Origin: Rhipidocladum racemiflorum
Lineage: Eukaryota; Streptophyta; Magnoliopsida; Poales; Poaceae
Reading direction: 5' to 3'
DNA length: 64,000 nucleotides
Assembly: GCA_036346355.1 (NCBI GenBank)
Contig: CM070569.1
Coordinates: 56,320,561-56,384,560, forward strand
Shown: piece after piece, positions 23,034-33,480 of the stretch
Numbering within the stretch: position 1 is the stretch's first letter
Layout: each line of letters starts with the position of its first letter
The notes under the pieces: generated by a model
Databases searched by the model: none
The model's input: only the letters and a program-made list of their open reading frames with translations
Told to the model about the DNA's origin: nothing
Position numbers and translations under genes: made by a program

Positions 23034-24478
23034 CTGTGATGCCCGGACCTTCCCGCGCCGCCAACGGCCGTCCCCGCCCTTCACGCGTTGTCTCCGCCTG
23101 CGCAACTGCCACCCCGTAGCCATCGTCACTTTTCCCGCGCTGGCCGCCGCGCGAATCGCGCGTCGTTGCACCGCCAGACGCCGCCCTCCCCCTATAAGTA
23201 CCCCCCACGCCCCTCGGCTCCCGCACCCCACCCGCCCTCTCTTCCCCGCTCTCCTCTCCTCTCCGGCCGCTCCCGCTACCTTCGTCCTCTGCTCCGCTGC
23301 CGCCGCCCGAGCCCCACCGACCTCGCCCACCTCCCTCCGGCCTCCTCCGGCTCTGCCGACCCCGCCGCCATCTCCACCTCCCCAGCGGCGCCGGTGCGCG
23401 CCGCCACCTGCTCCCCGCCTCGGTCGCGCCCTGGCGTCGCCCGGCCGCCGACCTCGCCAAGGCGCTCTGCTGCGCCCGCGCATCGTCGCCTAGTCCACGG
23501 CCCCGAGTGGCCCACCTATCAGCGTTTTTTGTTTAAAAATAAATCAAAAATCACGGTGCTGACATCAGCATGACGCAGTAATTTCGGTATTCTTTTAAAA
23601 ATAATCTGAAAATTAATTATGACGTCAGCGTTGACGCATAATTTGGTTTTCTTTTAAAACTAAATCCAAAAAAGGCCGCTGACATCATCGTTGTGTACTA
23701 ATTCAGATTTTCTTTAGAAAAATAATTCCAAAAATACAGAAAATCCTTTTTATTCGTTTTAAAACTTCCGGGAGCCCATTTTCGCCCGTTCGAACTCCGT
23801 TTGGCTTCGTTTTTCTTCCTAAATTCATCTAAAATCTTAAATTTCAGTTTAGTATTAGTTTGGTATTTAATTTGAATTTTATTTGAATTTGGATGCTTTT
23901 CACGCGTAGATTACGGAGAGTCCGGGGAGTATCTGAATGACGATTTCGAGCAGCAACTTGTTGAACCAGGCAAGTCACACCACCTTGATCATGTTGCTCC
24001 CAATTTGTGAACTTGTATGTTGAATTTTAAATTATTGCATGTCTATATGTTGTAAACGTTATTTCCTAACCCTATTTTAAATGCTAGTTATAGCCAATAT
24101 TGATATGCCACATTTAAAATTGAGTTCTGATGCCCTTGTAACCTTAAGAAAAATATAAATTATTATATGATAATAATTATACATTATTTAGCCATGCTTA
24201 GATCCAAACTTAGGAAAACTTTGGGGAATTTTATGCCAAATGTAAATTTTGTTAAAATGAGTCATGATGTTAGCGTTATTATGGAATTAGTATGGTTAAA
24301 ATGAAAATGACTTAGACCGAGCGAGAAATGGTAGAATGGTGGTGTGGTTAACATTTTGGGTTTGTGGAAAGTCTCCCTTAGTTGATTAAGGACCGGTCTG
24401 AGTTTCGTTGAATGTAAAGCCTAACCGTACTACCTTAAATCTGAAATAAGACAGACCTGGCTAGCCATATTAACACAT
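23034..24478 (+). repeat. Ty3-gypsy LTR, left part (interrupted by a solo LTR)
   Basis: It starts about TGTGATGCCCGGACC. A TATA-like CCCTATAAGTACCC lies near 23190-23203, with a GC-rich leader to 23500. GGACCGGTCTGAGTTTCG and GACAGACCTGGCTAGCC near 24390-24470 are words I associate with large LTRs of grass gypsy elements. The sequence resumes after the solo LTR at 26377. The left boundary is tentative. The open frames over 22950-23570 on both strands are products of GC richness. Confidence 0.55.
23540..23760. repeat. Three ~65-70 bp repeats with GCTGACATCAGCATGACGCA
   Basis: Variants CTGACATCAGCATGACGCAG (about 23559), TGACGTCAGCGTTGACGCA (about 23621) and CTGACATCATCGTTGTGTAC (about 23680) alternate with TTCTTTTAAAANTAA. 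The TGACGTCA core is a known bZIP-type binding word, so the block might be an LTR enhancer. That is inference. Confidence 0.6.
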
Positions 24479-26371
24479 TGAAAGACCATGTGGATGTTCA
24501 TCCTTGTTTGCGATGAGTATTTGACTTGTTTCGAGCTTGGGTTGCTCAGGTTTGAGTTTGATTTGATTTAGATTTGAAATGGATTTTAATTTGAAAGCAT
24601 TTTGTTTTGCGCCAGACCAAATTTTGTGATGCTCACATTTGCGTCGGACCAAATGATTGCAAAACAGTAAGTTTTTCATTTGCGTCGGAACAAAGTTAAA
24701 GATGACTTGTTTCATATGCGCCAGACCAATTGTTTGGTCCGTCGTAAGTGACGCCGGACCAATTATTCGGTCCATCGTGAACGGCAATTTCTAGGGTTTG
24801 GTATCCATGTACGCCGGACCGTTTTTATTTGGTCCGCCGTGAACGTGAATTTGAGGTTTTTGCGTCGGACCAAAATTTTAATTAACCGAGAGTTCTACGT
24901 GTACGCCGGACCAAATGTTTGGTCAGTCCTGAGTTACGCCGGACCAAATTTTCGGTCCGGCGTGAACTGCAAAATCCAGGGTTTAGTTCCCATGTACGCC
25001 AAACCAATTATTTGGTCCGTCATGAGTGACGCTGGACTAAAAAATAGGTATGTCGTAGATGCTACGTGTTCTGATGAGTTTTGACGAAAAATTGCATATT
25101 ATTATTAAGCAATGCTATGTGATGTGTTTTTCTTGTCTATGATGGATGCATGGCTCTATTTGGAGTTCATAGTGAGGCGAAGGGAGGCTAGAACTAGGCA
25201 AGAGGTGCCAGAGGTTCAAGATGGCTGGAGATTGTCGGAAGATGGCCGAAAATGGAACCAATGCAGTCCAAGGAGACAAGGAGACAAAGTGTCTGCTAAG
25301 CTTGAGGCTTTTTAGGTCTAGAATACCAGGGAGTTGTTGATCTTTAGAGCTAAAGTAGTGGTCAAGTTAGCTTCTGTGAGAGGGTTGTTGAACTAATCAC
25401 TTAAAGTGGCTTTGAGAAAGCATGTGTAAGACCGGATCAGTGCAACCCATGTGTGTAAAAGTGTGGGATTAAATCTTGACCTTTGGATGTTAGCTTATGA
25501 TTGAAGCAAGACATCTAAGGGTGGGAATTGATTTTAGAACACTATAAATAGAGGGGTAGGGGTAGCCTCTCCAGGTGAAGTTTTGAGAGAAATTTTTGGT
25601 GCTCCTTTGAGCTTTGCTCACATGAAGTGAGGTTTTGTAAAAACTTCCAAAGAAAAGAAATACAAAAATATTTTCTCCACTCTGAATTTAAATTCCACAT
25701 TTACATTATGTATTTACATTACGCAATTTAAATTCAGTCTTTAATTTACGCAATTTAAATTCAGTCTTTATATTCTGCAATTTAAATTCTGCAAGTTGGA
25801 TTTGCCTCCCCTCCTTCTACTTGCTTCTGGTTTTTATTGACAAAGATGAGAGATTGATTGGATGAGTCTTCACTTAGATCATATCCTAATCCTCTAGACA
25901 ACTCTTCAAGTTTTTTCGAGAAACCGATCTCTTGAGCTTACATGAAGAAATATTTATAGATCGAGTTTTTGGGTTGATTCTTGCGTACTCTAGGTTGCTG
26001 TGACTAGTGGGAATATATCCAAGTTCATCTTGATCATTGAATCCCCACGAGCAACGCTAGATCGCAAAGTTGCATTTTCTTTTATGCCTCTATTGATGAA
26101 TCCTTGTTTGATCGTGTTTTGATGAGTTTCTTTATGACCTCTAGCTTGTTGTGACTTGTGGGAAGATATCCAAGTTCATCTTGATCTTCAAAATCCCACG
26201 AGCAAACCTAGATCACATATTTGCTCTTTCACCCTAGGAGAGAGTTTTTGCTCCAGATTTTTAACCTTTGCAAGAGAGGTTTTCATCTGATTACTATATT
26301 TGTCCAGTAGGTGAGGAAAATTTTATTTTGGGATCATTCACCCCCCCTCCGATCGCCATTCCGATCTTTCA
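24479..26371 (+). mobile_element. 1.9-kb solo LTR of a Ty1-copia (SIRE-like) element
   Basis: The unit starts TGAAAGA and ends TCTTTCA, an exact 7-bp inverted repeat. It is flanked by the 5-bp duplication CACAT (24474-24478 and 26372-26376). A TATA box ACTATAAATAGAGG lies at about 25538-25551, and the end carries the C-run typical of grass copia LTRs (TTCACCCCCCCTCC). No internal coding region is present, so this is a solo LTR left by recombination. It sits inside an older gypsy LTR. The SIRE assignment rests on length and palindromic content and is tentative. Confidence 0.85.
24605..25050. repeat. Palindromic array CGCCGGACCAAA...TTTGGTCCGGCG within the LTR
   Basis: About eight GCCGGACCAA-type words alternate with about five inverse TTGGTCCGNCGT words over 450 bp. 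Many adjacent pairs form perfect or near-perfect hairpins, such as ACGCCGGACCAATTATTCGGTCCATCG at 24750-24776. The spacing is irregular. It lies in the U3 part, upstream of the TATA box. Confidence 0.85.
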
Positions 26372-26376
26372 CACAT

Positions 26377-27150
26377 ACCATGGACAATCATATCATATGG
26401 AGGTAGTGGTGTGGTGAAAGCGTGAGATTGTCACTTTGGCGCAAGAGAGGGTTTCTGAATAGAGGGATTATTTCAGCGGTGAAACCTTAGCGAACATGAC
26501 TATACTGATGAGTTTTTATAGGGATCTTGTTGTGATTTTCTCTGTCGCTCAAGGAAGTGTGCTAATACAAGGGGGAATATCATGTCTTGTGGGTAAAATT
26601 GTACAACATCTGCAGAGTGTAAAACTAATCGATTAGCTGCGCACACGGTTATGGGCATGCTGAGCAAGCCATTCTCAAATTAAAATTTAGCAATTTAAAA
26701 TTTGGTTTACATAAATGATGTTGAGATAGAGGGATTCCATCGGGAGTAAAACTTGGAAAGTTCCAGGAGTGGTTCCTGAGTTAAAAAGAAAAATATTTAG
26801 ATTTGATTTATCTTACAAATTATGCTATTTAAAATCATTTAGGATGTTTAGCAAACTGTTGCTTTATACTTAAATGAACTATATAACCTTCCTTTGTTGC
26901 TCGTACATTATATTGCATTTTTCGGTGTGATTTGTTAAGTACGTTTGTATTCACCCTTGCTTAATCTACTGCTTCAGAGGAGTTCCACGATGGTGATGAC
27001 CAGTTGGATTAGGTCGTGTCCCCAATCAATTGCCTGTGGTAAACTAATTGGACTCTATCTACTGTTTTGCTTCTTTTATTTAGTCATTTATTTATTTGTT
27101 GGCCTGCGTGTCATTTCATTTGCAACTTTGAATATTTATTATTAATAAAG
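26377..27150 (+). repeat. Ty3-gypsy LTR, right part
   Basis: Continuation of the LTR at 23034-24478. It contains GGGGGAATATCATGTCTTGTGGG and CTGCAGAGTGTAAAACTAATCG, words I associate with the same grass gypsy LTR family, and a polyadenylation-like AATAAAG near 27144. The right end is not sharply defined. A glycosyltransferase exon remnant follows at 27237. Confidence 0.5.
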
Positions 27151-27634
27151 AACGATGTATATGTTATGGTTTCTTTTCCACTGTGTGTATAAGTATTTTT
27201 TGAACTAATACAGAGAATTTCGAAGTTGTTTTTTTAGGGTCCGACGATAGCATTGCGGGTGCACGGCCTGGCACCGCTCGAACGCCTTCGAGGAAGAGGT
27301 ACAGCAGCGAGTCCTGCGCCGCCCAGGCCTCGTTCACCGACGTCATGATGATCGTCCTGTGCTCGTCGGCCACTGCCCGCAGCAGTTGCTCCGGCGCCGG
27401 CGTCGCCTGCCGGAAAGAAAAAAAATCTGATATTAAGGGATAGCATCAAATTGCAACTTTGTCTTTGCCACAATTGCATGAACTATTAAAGATTCGAACT
27501 GCTTGACAAGTTGCCAAGGTAAGCAAAAATTGCAACTTTGTAAGCTAAATTTCTGAAACCTGGCTGCCCTTTTCCTCGGCATGAGCAGCTAGCCTTGCTA
27601 GTCATGTTAGCCTTCCGTGCTGGAGGATTGGCCA

Positions 27635-27962
27635 CAGGGTTCACCTTTTCGTTCTGGCGATTTTTGAATGAACAGTGAAATTTGATAATCGTTAAAATCG
27701 AGCCAAAAATTGCAAAAATCGTATAAATTTAGAAACCAGATTTTTTTGAAAATAAATTCAAAAATCGTGGAAAATCGACAGCCATATTGAACTTTTTGTG
27801 CGGTCGACTTTTTGTAGCGATTTTCGACCGTTTTTTGACACGTAATTTTTTTCTCGAATTTTCAAATTTTTTTGAATTTTTTTAATCGGACCGGTTTATC
27901 GACCGGTTTTTTATGTTGAACCCTAGCGATACAGTCGATTTTCGACGATTTTTGAATCCCTG
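27635..27962. mobile_element. 328-bp non-autonomous hAT element
   Basis: Left end CAGGGTTCACC, right end AAAATTTTTG-type DNA ending GAATCCCTG. The exact 8-bp TSD is ATTGGCCA (27627-27634 and 27963-27970). The interior is rich in AAAATCG / CGATTTT words. Confidence 0.9.
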
Positions 27963-28086
27963 ATTGGCCATGCTCGATATGGCGGCGGTAGACCGCGCGC
28001 CTAGGCCGACGACAAGAACAGCAAGACCGCGGAGACGGACGCCCCGAGGAGAAAAGGCACCAATTGGTTAAGGACGTTTTGCTGGC

Positions 28087-28492
28087 CAGGTTAACCAAGA
28101 CGTTTTCGAATTGAAAATCGAGGTCCCGATGGTATCGATTTATCGTAAAAATCGAGCGAAAATCGTTAAAAACCGAAGAGTTTCAAAACCGAGCGTTTTA
28201 AAAAACCCAAAACAAATTGAAAAAACAAAAATCGATAGATTTTCTCAAAACCCATCGATTTACTCAAAAAAACCAATCAACGAGTTGAAACTTTTGTGCA
28301 GCCGGTTTTTTGAGCCATTTTTGTCGACAATCTTGGGCAGCCGATTTTTGGAGCGATTTTGGTCGAAAATCGTTCGGTTTTCGACTGGTTTACATCGCAT
28401 AAATTTTTTCAAAATTTTTTTTAGTTCAATCGGTTTACCGAGCGGTTTAAGATTTTAAATTGACTTGATTTTCGACGGTGTTTTGAATCCTG
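28087..28492. mobile_element. 406-bp non-autonomous hAT element in exon 1 of paralogue 3
   Basis: It starts CAGGTTAACC and ends TTTTGAATCCTG. It is flanked by TTGCTGGC (28079-28086) and CTGCTGGC (28493-28500), a 7-of-8 match. The AAAATCGA / TCGATTTT-rich interior is shared with the element at 27635-27962. Confidence 0.78.
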
Positions 28493-28515
28493 CTGCTGGC
28501 TCCCCATCCTGTGTC

Positions 28516-29746
28516 TGCAAGAATTGTCGCCAAGGACAGAGAAGGATGAAAGAAGTGTCGTAGAGGGAAACTACTCTTGGTCCATCCTAAACTCTTTCGT
28601 GTCAGGATGTTGATCTTTTTCAAGCAAGATTGTCATTTGCCAATGAGACCAATTCCACTGGGTCACAGTATGGCGCAGTGCAGGATGTGATCGTCTTTAA
28701 TTTCCTCTCTTGCATGGTTCTCATGTGGAAAGTCAATTCCGACGTTAGCACGGTCTCCAAGATATGATTTTGACCACTAATTTCTATTATAATATATTTA
28801 TAAAACTAATAAAATTTTAATATTATGAAATTAGTTTTCGAGACAAATGCACAAATATGATTTTCATGTATCCAATTTAAATATTTAAAAAGATATTAAC
28901 AATTAGTGTTTCCAAAATTTGACTACATTTATATTCAAAACGATAACTATTTATAACTGAAGGGAGTATATAATTCTTTGCATTCCAAAGAATGAGAGTA
29001 ATGATTCTATACATCACGATTTTACCATTCATTCATGCTTTAATATTTATACAACTTTAAAAAAAGTGACGCACACAAACACTCATGTATACAATATACC
29101 GCCGGTAGGAAGTTTACGATGGCATGTATACACATAGGACTAATTAACAGTTTCCAAATTCATGTTATGAAGAGCAAAAAAAAAGAAGCTTTTTTTAGAC
29201 AAATCTATAAATATGATTTTCATACATTTAATTTAAATATTTTAAAATATATTAACAATTAAATTTTCGAAAGTTTAACTGTATCTATGTTCAAAACTAC
29301 AACTATTTGTAACCGGATGAAGCACTAACTACACCATAGTGAGTAATACCTTCTTTTAATTATTTATGCGGGTTCAAATGACTACGGATGAGTCCTGCAA
29401 TGGATGTAATGTAACCATGTAAATTATTCTCTGGCGGTTCGTTGCACCGATGGGACGGGAACGGGACACCTCAGATGCTTGCAATGGATGTAACCATGTA
29501 AACAGTATGGGGATTCAACTAAATTATTGCCCGTTCTACTAACCTTAATTTTATGGTATGCTAACCGGAGAAAACTTGTTGCTGCAGTGCATTCTACGCT
29601 GCGGAACCACTGGTAATTGAGTATTTGCAGCCGCTTTCGCCAACAACTCCTTGAATCATGCAGATTTCACGTGGCCCTTGCTTACGAAATTAAGCGCATA
29701 CATGACAGAATAACCGCCTTCCTGTGGGCGAGCAGGTTCGGTTTTT
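28516..29746. other. Intergenic, AT-rich, with decayed MITE-like copies
   Basis: 28805-28970 and about 29190-29320 are two related AT-rich copies (AAATATGATTTTCATG, ATATTAACAATTA, ACTATTTRTAACYGRA). The first ends in a Stowaway-like AACTGAAGGGAGTATA. At 29395-29490 the phrase TGCAATGGATGTAA...CCATGTAAA occurs twice. No gene was seen. Confidence 0.4.
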
Positions 29747-29938
29747 CCTCCAATTAATCTGTCAGTTCGGACGGCCCCGTGTTTGACCAAAAGTTACTTA
29801 AGCTGGTAAGTAATCTTGGGCCAAGACGATCTTTTTTTTTCCCCTCCAATTAATCTGTCAGTTCGGACGGCCCCGTGTTTGACCAAAAGTTACTTGAGCT
29901 AGTAAGTAATCTTGGGGCAAGGCGATCTTTTTTTCCCT
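29747..29938. repeat. 96-bp tandem duplication
   Basis: CCAATTAATCTGTCAGTTCG occurs at 29750 and 29846. The two copies match almost completely through AGTAATCTTGGG and CGATCTTTTTTT. Confidence 0.88.
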
Positions 29939-30935
29939 CACGGATCGGTGACTTTTAGGGGAAGTGTCATTAGAAAAGCATGGGTAGTCAAGCTCGAGAA
30001 GAGGAGGAGAAGCGGCGCTTCCTTGCCTCATTTGCTCAAGCGTCTTCCTAACTTCACCTTGATTGAACAGACACCCGAATTTTCAAAAAATTTGTCCCAA
30101 ATTGATGTGCACCACCAATGCCTGGGCCATAGAAAGAAGGTGGTGCCTACAGGCTACAGCTGGTCGTTCTCTTTGGGCTGGTGCTGACGGCCTAGTGCTG
30201 GCCCAATAGCGAATAGAAGAGACGGCCTAGTGCAGGCACGGCTTGGATCAAGAGGCCACTTTATCGGGCCATTGCTTTCGGCTAAATGTGATCGTTCGGG
30301 TGGAGAATGCCGCCAGATATTGGGCCAGTCGCGCGCGTCACTAGGCCGTGACAGGGGTGGGCCGCGACTTGCCATATGTCGCTCGTGCTGCGGCTTTACA
30401 GCAGACGACGCGTCGTTCGGGTTCGTTTCGGCCATCCGTTTGGACCTGTCTCAGCTCTCAACGGTGCAAAAGGTAACGGGTTCTCCTTTTTTTTTCACTT
30501 TTCTTTTCGAGAGGGGTTATTATTTCTCCACGTTTCATTCGACACTTATCATTTATCGCTGCTAAATAGCTTACTGTTTGCTTTTTTTTGTAATATACTA
30601 AAATTACTAAAGATGAAAAGTTCCGGTCTTCTCCCGTGCCACGTCGTCTCAATGCGTCCGAACCATCCGTTCGCGCTTCGGCGGATCAGATGTGCGCACA
30701 CAGTCAAGGGGCATGTAGAGCTTGCACGCAGGCACACGATGCAATCTAGGCAACAGGGGGCCGTGGGTAGTGGGGCCACACGAGCCTACCGCGTGTGGGC
30801 ATCTAGGCACACGTGAGGGTGCACGCTAAGTTTAGCCTGTGCGGCGTGGCGACGTTGGCTTCCGCATGCATGTCCATGGGGTCGTCTTGGGCGAGCATGG
30901 GCGTGGGCCTATTGCCCTCGGTCGCGTGTATGCAT
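29939..30935. other. No gene recognised
   Basis: Open frames at 29912-30187 and 30376-30816 have no recognisable domain or codon signature. The stretch 30180-30450 is moderately GC-rich with repeated GGCCTAGTGC / CACTAGGCC words. I see nothing I can name. Confidence 0.3.
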
Positions 30936-30938
30936 TTA

Positions 30939-31430
30939 GGATTTGTTTGGGAGAGTTGTAGCTTTTCTTAAAGCTATGTTTTTTGTTTTTTTGAGTTGAA
31001 AAGTAACGTAGATTTTTATAAGAGACCGTTTGATAAAAAAAACTATTTTTTTATCAGCAATAAGCTACAAAAACAGGTTCAACCTGCCTTTTATGGGGTG
31101 TTTGGCAGAGCTCCAGCTCCACCAAATCGTGGAGTTGGTGGAACTGGATATTCTTAGCTTCACCAGTTTCATGGAGCTAGAGCTGTGGGTATATTAAGAG
31201 TGTTTAGGTGGGTCATCTTGTTTATATTTTAGAATAAAATTATAAACTTAAGTGACTTTATTTCAGTCTACAAGTTTCAACTCTGAGGTGGAGCTCTGCC
31301 AAACAAGGCCTTAGATTTTATATATGACTTCTATATTATGCCAAAAACCGTTTAAAAGTTAAACTGTTGGAAGGATTTTTACTAACCTTTCGAAAGCTGA
31401 TGCTGGGTTTAAACCTCCCAAATAGGGCCC
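30939..31430. mobile_element. Tourist-like MITE containing a second MITE
   Basis: Left end GGATTTGTTTGGGAG and right end CTCCCAAATAGGGCCC are imperfect inverted repeats. The flanks TTA (30936-30938) and CTA/TAG around 31429-31433 are compatible with a PIF/Harbinger 3-bp target but not identical. The inner element is at 31094-31310. Confidence 0.6.
31094..31310. mobile_element. 217-bp Tourist (PIF/Harbinger) MITE
   Basis: The ends GGGGTGTTTGGCAGAGCTCC and GGAGCTCTGCCAAACAAGGCC are inverted. TTA flanks both sides (31091-31093 and 31311-31313). Confidence 0.82.
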
Positions 31431-32510
31431 TAGTATACTGGCACACATCTAGTATACATGATCTGATGATCCAGATTACGTGTAGCATCCTGCGTGCTAC
31501 GCAGCATTCCATCACCGTGCGTGGAGTTGTGAAGCAATCCTTCGGCCTATACACTTTCACAGGCACGGCACGGCTTTGCATTCCTTCCTATTACGTGGAC
31601 AACACGGTCAGAAAAAAAGTGAAAACCCCGGGTGGGGGGGGGGGTGCGATTGTGCGAGATCGTGTCAGCTCGCTTCTAAGTCCACCAACGATCATTTGTC
31701 GTCTCGATGCAGCTGGGCCCTTTTGGTGGACCGCACGCGGTCAATGTCCGCTGCTCTGCCTCCGCACTGTAACCGGCTCGGGCGCTCGGCGCAGACCAAG
31801 TCTTGGGGAGTAAGAAGAACACGACTCCTTGGTGGACCCGACCGTCCATCTCCTCGCATCCTTCGGGTGGACGGCTAAGATGGCAGCTGTGTCCCCGCTC
31901 CCCGGGCGGACGTCGCGGCCACTGACCTGGGCGGGCCGGTGGGGTGGAGGGCTTCTGCACCGAACAGGCTAATAATACCTATTTTTAAGAAAATTGTCGA
32001 AAATTAGAAATATCGAGTCTAAAATTATAGATCGAAGAGTTACGAAATCAATTTTTCTTTAAATTTTTTTTTAAAAAATCTATTTTCACCAATAATCGGT
32101 TGAAATTCAATAATAATCAAATGACCAAGTGAGCTTCTTTGGAGACTGATTTTGAGCAATTTTTGTCGGTATCTATAGATAATTACTAAATATTCATCGA
32201 TTTTCGATTGATATACGAAGCATAAATTTTTTCAAAATTTTCAATTTTTTTGAATCGTGTCAGCTCTAAGGTTAATTTTTTTTGATCTGGGTGGGCTAAC
32301 TCGGTAAGGTTGATAATCACAAGAATCGAACGATTATCGTTCATAAGTTGAACTCCTGCCAGCGAGGCCCGGCCCCAAGAAGCGACCCTTCCCTGTTTTA
32401 CCCTTCGAAATGGTATACCCCGTGTATAATCTTTTCACTAGTTCTGGCAAAAGACCTACCTATCTATATGCCATCATATCATCATCATCATAATCATCAT
32501 GCGTCTTCTA
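31431..32510. other. Intergenic; nothing named except a G-run
   Basis: A run of ten G lies at about 31634-31644. The region 31980-32300 is AT-rich with AAATCGA / TCGATTTT words like the hAT elements at 27.6-28.5 kb, but clear ends and a TSD were not found. ORFs at 31367-31960 are not convincing. Confidence 0.3.
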
Positions 32511-32703
32511 GGATGCTAAGTAACAACTTCATTCATGTATGGTTTATCAAACTCGATACCGACACCAGGAATCTAGGATGCTAAGTAACAACTTCATTCA
32601 TGTATGGTTCATCAAACTCGATACCGACACCAGGAATCTAGGATGCTAAGTAACAACTTCATTCATGTATGGTTCATCAAACTCGATACCGACACCAGGA
32701 ATC
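32511..32703. repeat. 65-bp repeat, three copies
   Basis: GGATGCTAAGTAACAACTTC starts at 32511, 32576 and 32641. The units are nearly identical (one T/C difference in the first). The third copy stops a few bases short, 20 bp before the hAT element at 32724. Confidence 0.95.
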
Positions 32704-32723
32704 CATGAGACCAAGGCTATATA

Positions 32724-33254
32724 TAGAGGTGGGCATTGGGTCGGGCTTTTTTGGGCCGGCCCGAAGCACGATGGTATGGCACGGTGCAAAGCACGGCACG
32801 GCAAGACGATTCCGGGCGGCGACTGCCTGTATACGCAGCGTCGTGAGAACCAGGCACGATGGGCGACGCGACGCGGCAACGGCGCGAGCAGACGCGAAAT
32901 CACGGATTAAGGCTTAAAAGTTGGCAGATATTGTTGATTCAGGGCATCTTCAAGCATTGCATTTATGTTTGACATTTTGTTGATGTGATTAGTCTCTTAT
33001 GTAATTAAAATTGGTAGTTTAGTAGTAGTGATTTGTTTTATTTCTTTGTTCGTCACAATAGTAAAAATGGGTCGGGCTTGGGCCGGCACGGCACGAAGTA
33101 GGCATGAAGCGCAAATGGGCCGGCTTGGGCTCGCCAAAAGTGAGTCGGGCCGGCACGGCCCGGCACGGTGGGCACGATGGGCCGTCGTGGCACGGCACGG
33201 TTTCGGCCCGAAGCACGATGGGCTCGGGCCGGGCCGGCACGACGCCCACCTCTA
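32724..33254. mobile_element. Non-autonomous hAT element, GGCACGG/GGGCCGG-rich
   Basis: The ends TAGAGGTGGGC and GCCCACCTCTA are perfect inverted repeats. The 8-bp TSD GCTATATA is exact (32716-32723 and 33255-33262). It is 531 bp long, GC-rich at both ends (GGCCCGAAGCACGATGG on both arms) and AT-rich in the middle. Non-coding; ORFs across it are compositional. A truncated relative lies at 51698. Confidence 0.93.
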
Positions 33255-33262
33255 GCTATATA

Positions 33263-33473
33263 TATGAATGGAGCAGTTTAAGAAGATTAATGGTAATGTA
33301 GCACTCCAGTTTTAGTTTAACGAAGTCACTGATATACTTCAGTAATTCTTCGTCGTCAAGAAAATGGACCATTCAGGGGAACGGTAAAACACCACGGATT
33401 AGTGGAATCGCTCTCCATGCCTGAAAAGAAACACGTTCTTCTTGTTCCTTAAGGCAAAAAGAAGGTGGAATGG
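33263..33473. other. Upstream region of the DRP3 gene
   Basis: No element ends were seen here. It is presumed proximal promoter sequence. Confidence 0.4.
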
Positions 33474-33480
33474 TATAAAA
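33474..33480 (+). promoter_or_regulatory. Candidate TATA box of the DRP3 gene
   Basis: TATAAAA lies in GGTATAAAATGTCACTCC, followed by a C/T-rich leader. The distance to the chosen ATG is about 330 bp. No transcript evidence is available here. Confidence 0.4.

Larger units (their letters stand above)
27237..28515 (-). pseudogene. Glycosyltransferase paralogue 3, disrupted by two hAT elements
   Basis: The exon 2 remnant 27237-27405 (after a CAG acceptor) reads PEQLLRAVADEHRT, then IIMTSVNEAWAAQDSLL and YLFLEGVRA. This is the same domain start as the intact gene and is cut off on the left near the gypsy LTR. The exon 1 remnant lies at about 27971-28086, with VLNQLVPFLLGAS and a hydrophobic stretch AVLLFLSS. 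The hAT element at 28087-28492 separates it from its start codon region, where the minus strand at about 28500-28511 reads ATGGGGAGCCAG. A second hAT lies at 27635-27962, between the exon remnants. Exon 3 is absent. The start differs from the MEFHKG type, so this is an older, diverged paralogue. Confidence 0.75.

Noticed and set aside
22948..23573. Long open frames of up to 171 aa on both strands, rich in Arg/Ala/Pro
   Set aside because: They overlap each other in several frames in a GC-rich leader of a gypsy LTR, have no domain, and are explained by base composition.
25386..26373. TGTTGAAC...TTCACA as LTR limits
   Set aside because: No target duplication flanks these points. The limits 24479-26371 give exact 7-bp inverted ends and an exact 5-bp TSD.
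31980..32300. AT-rich AAATCGA-containing block as a hAT element
   Set aside because: Words resemble the hATs at 27.6-28.5 kb, but no terminal repeats or TSD could be placed.
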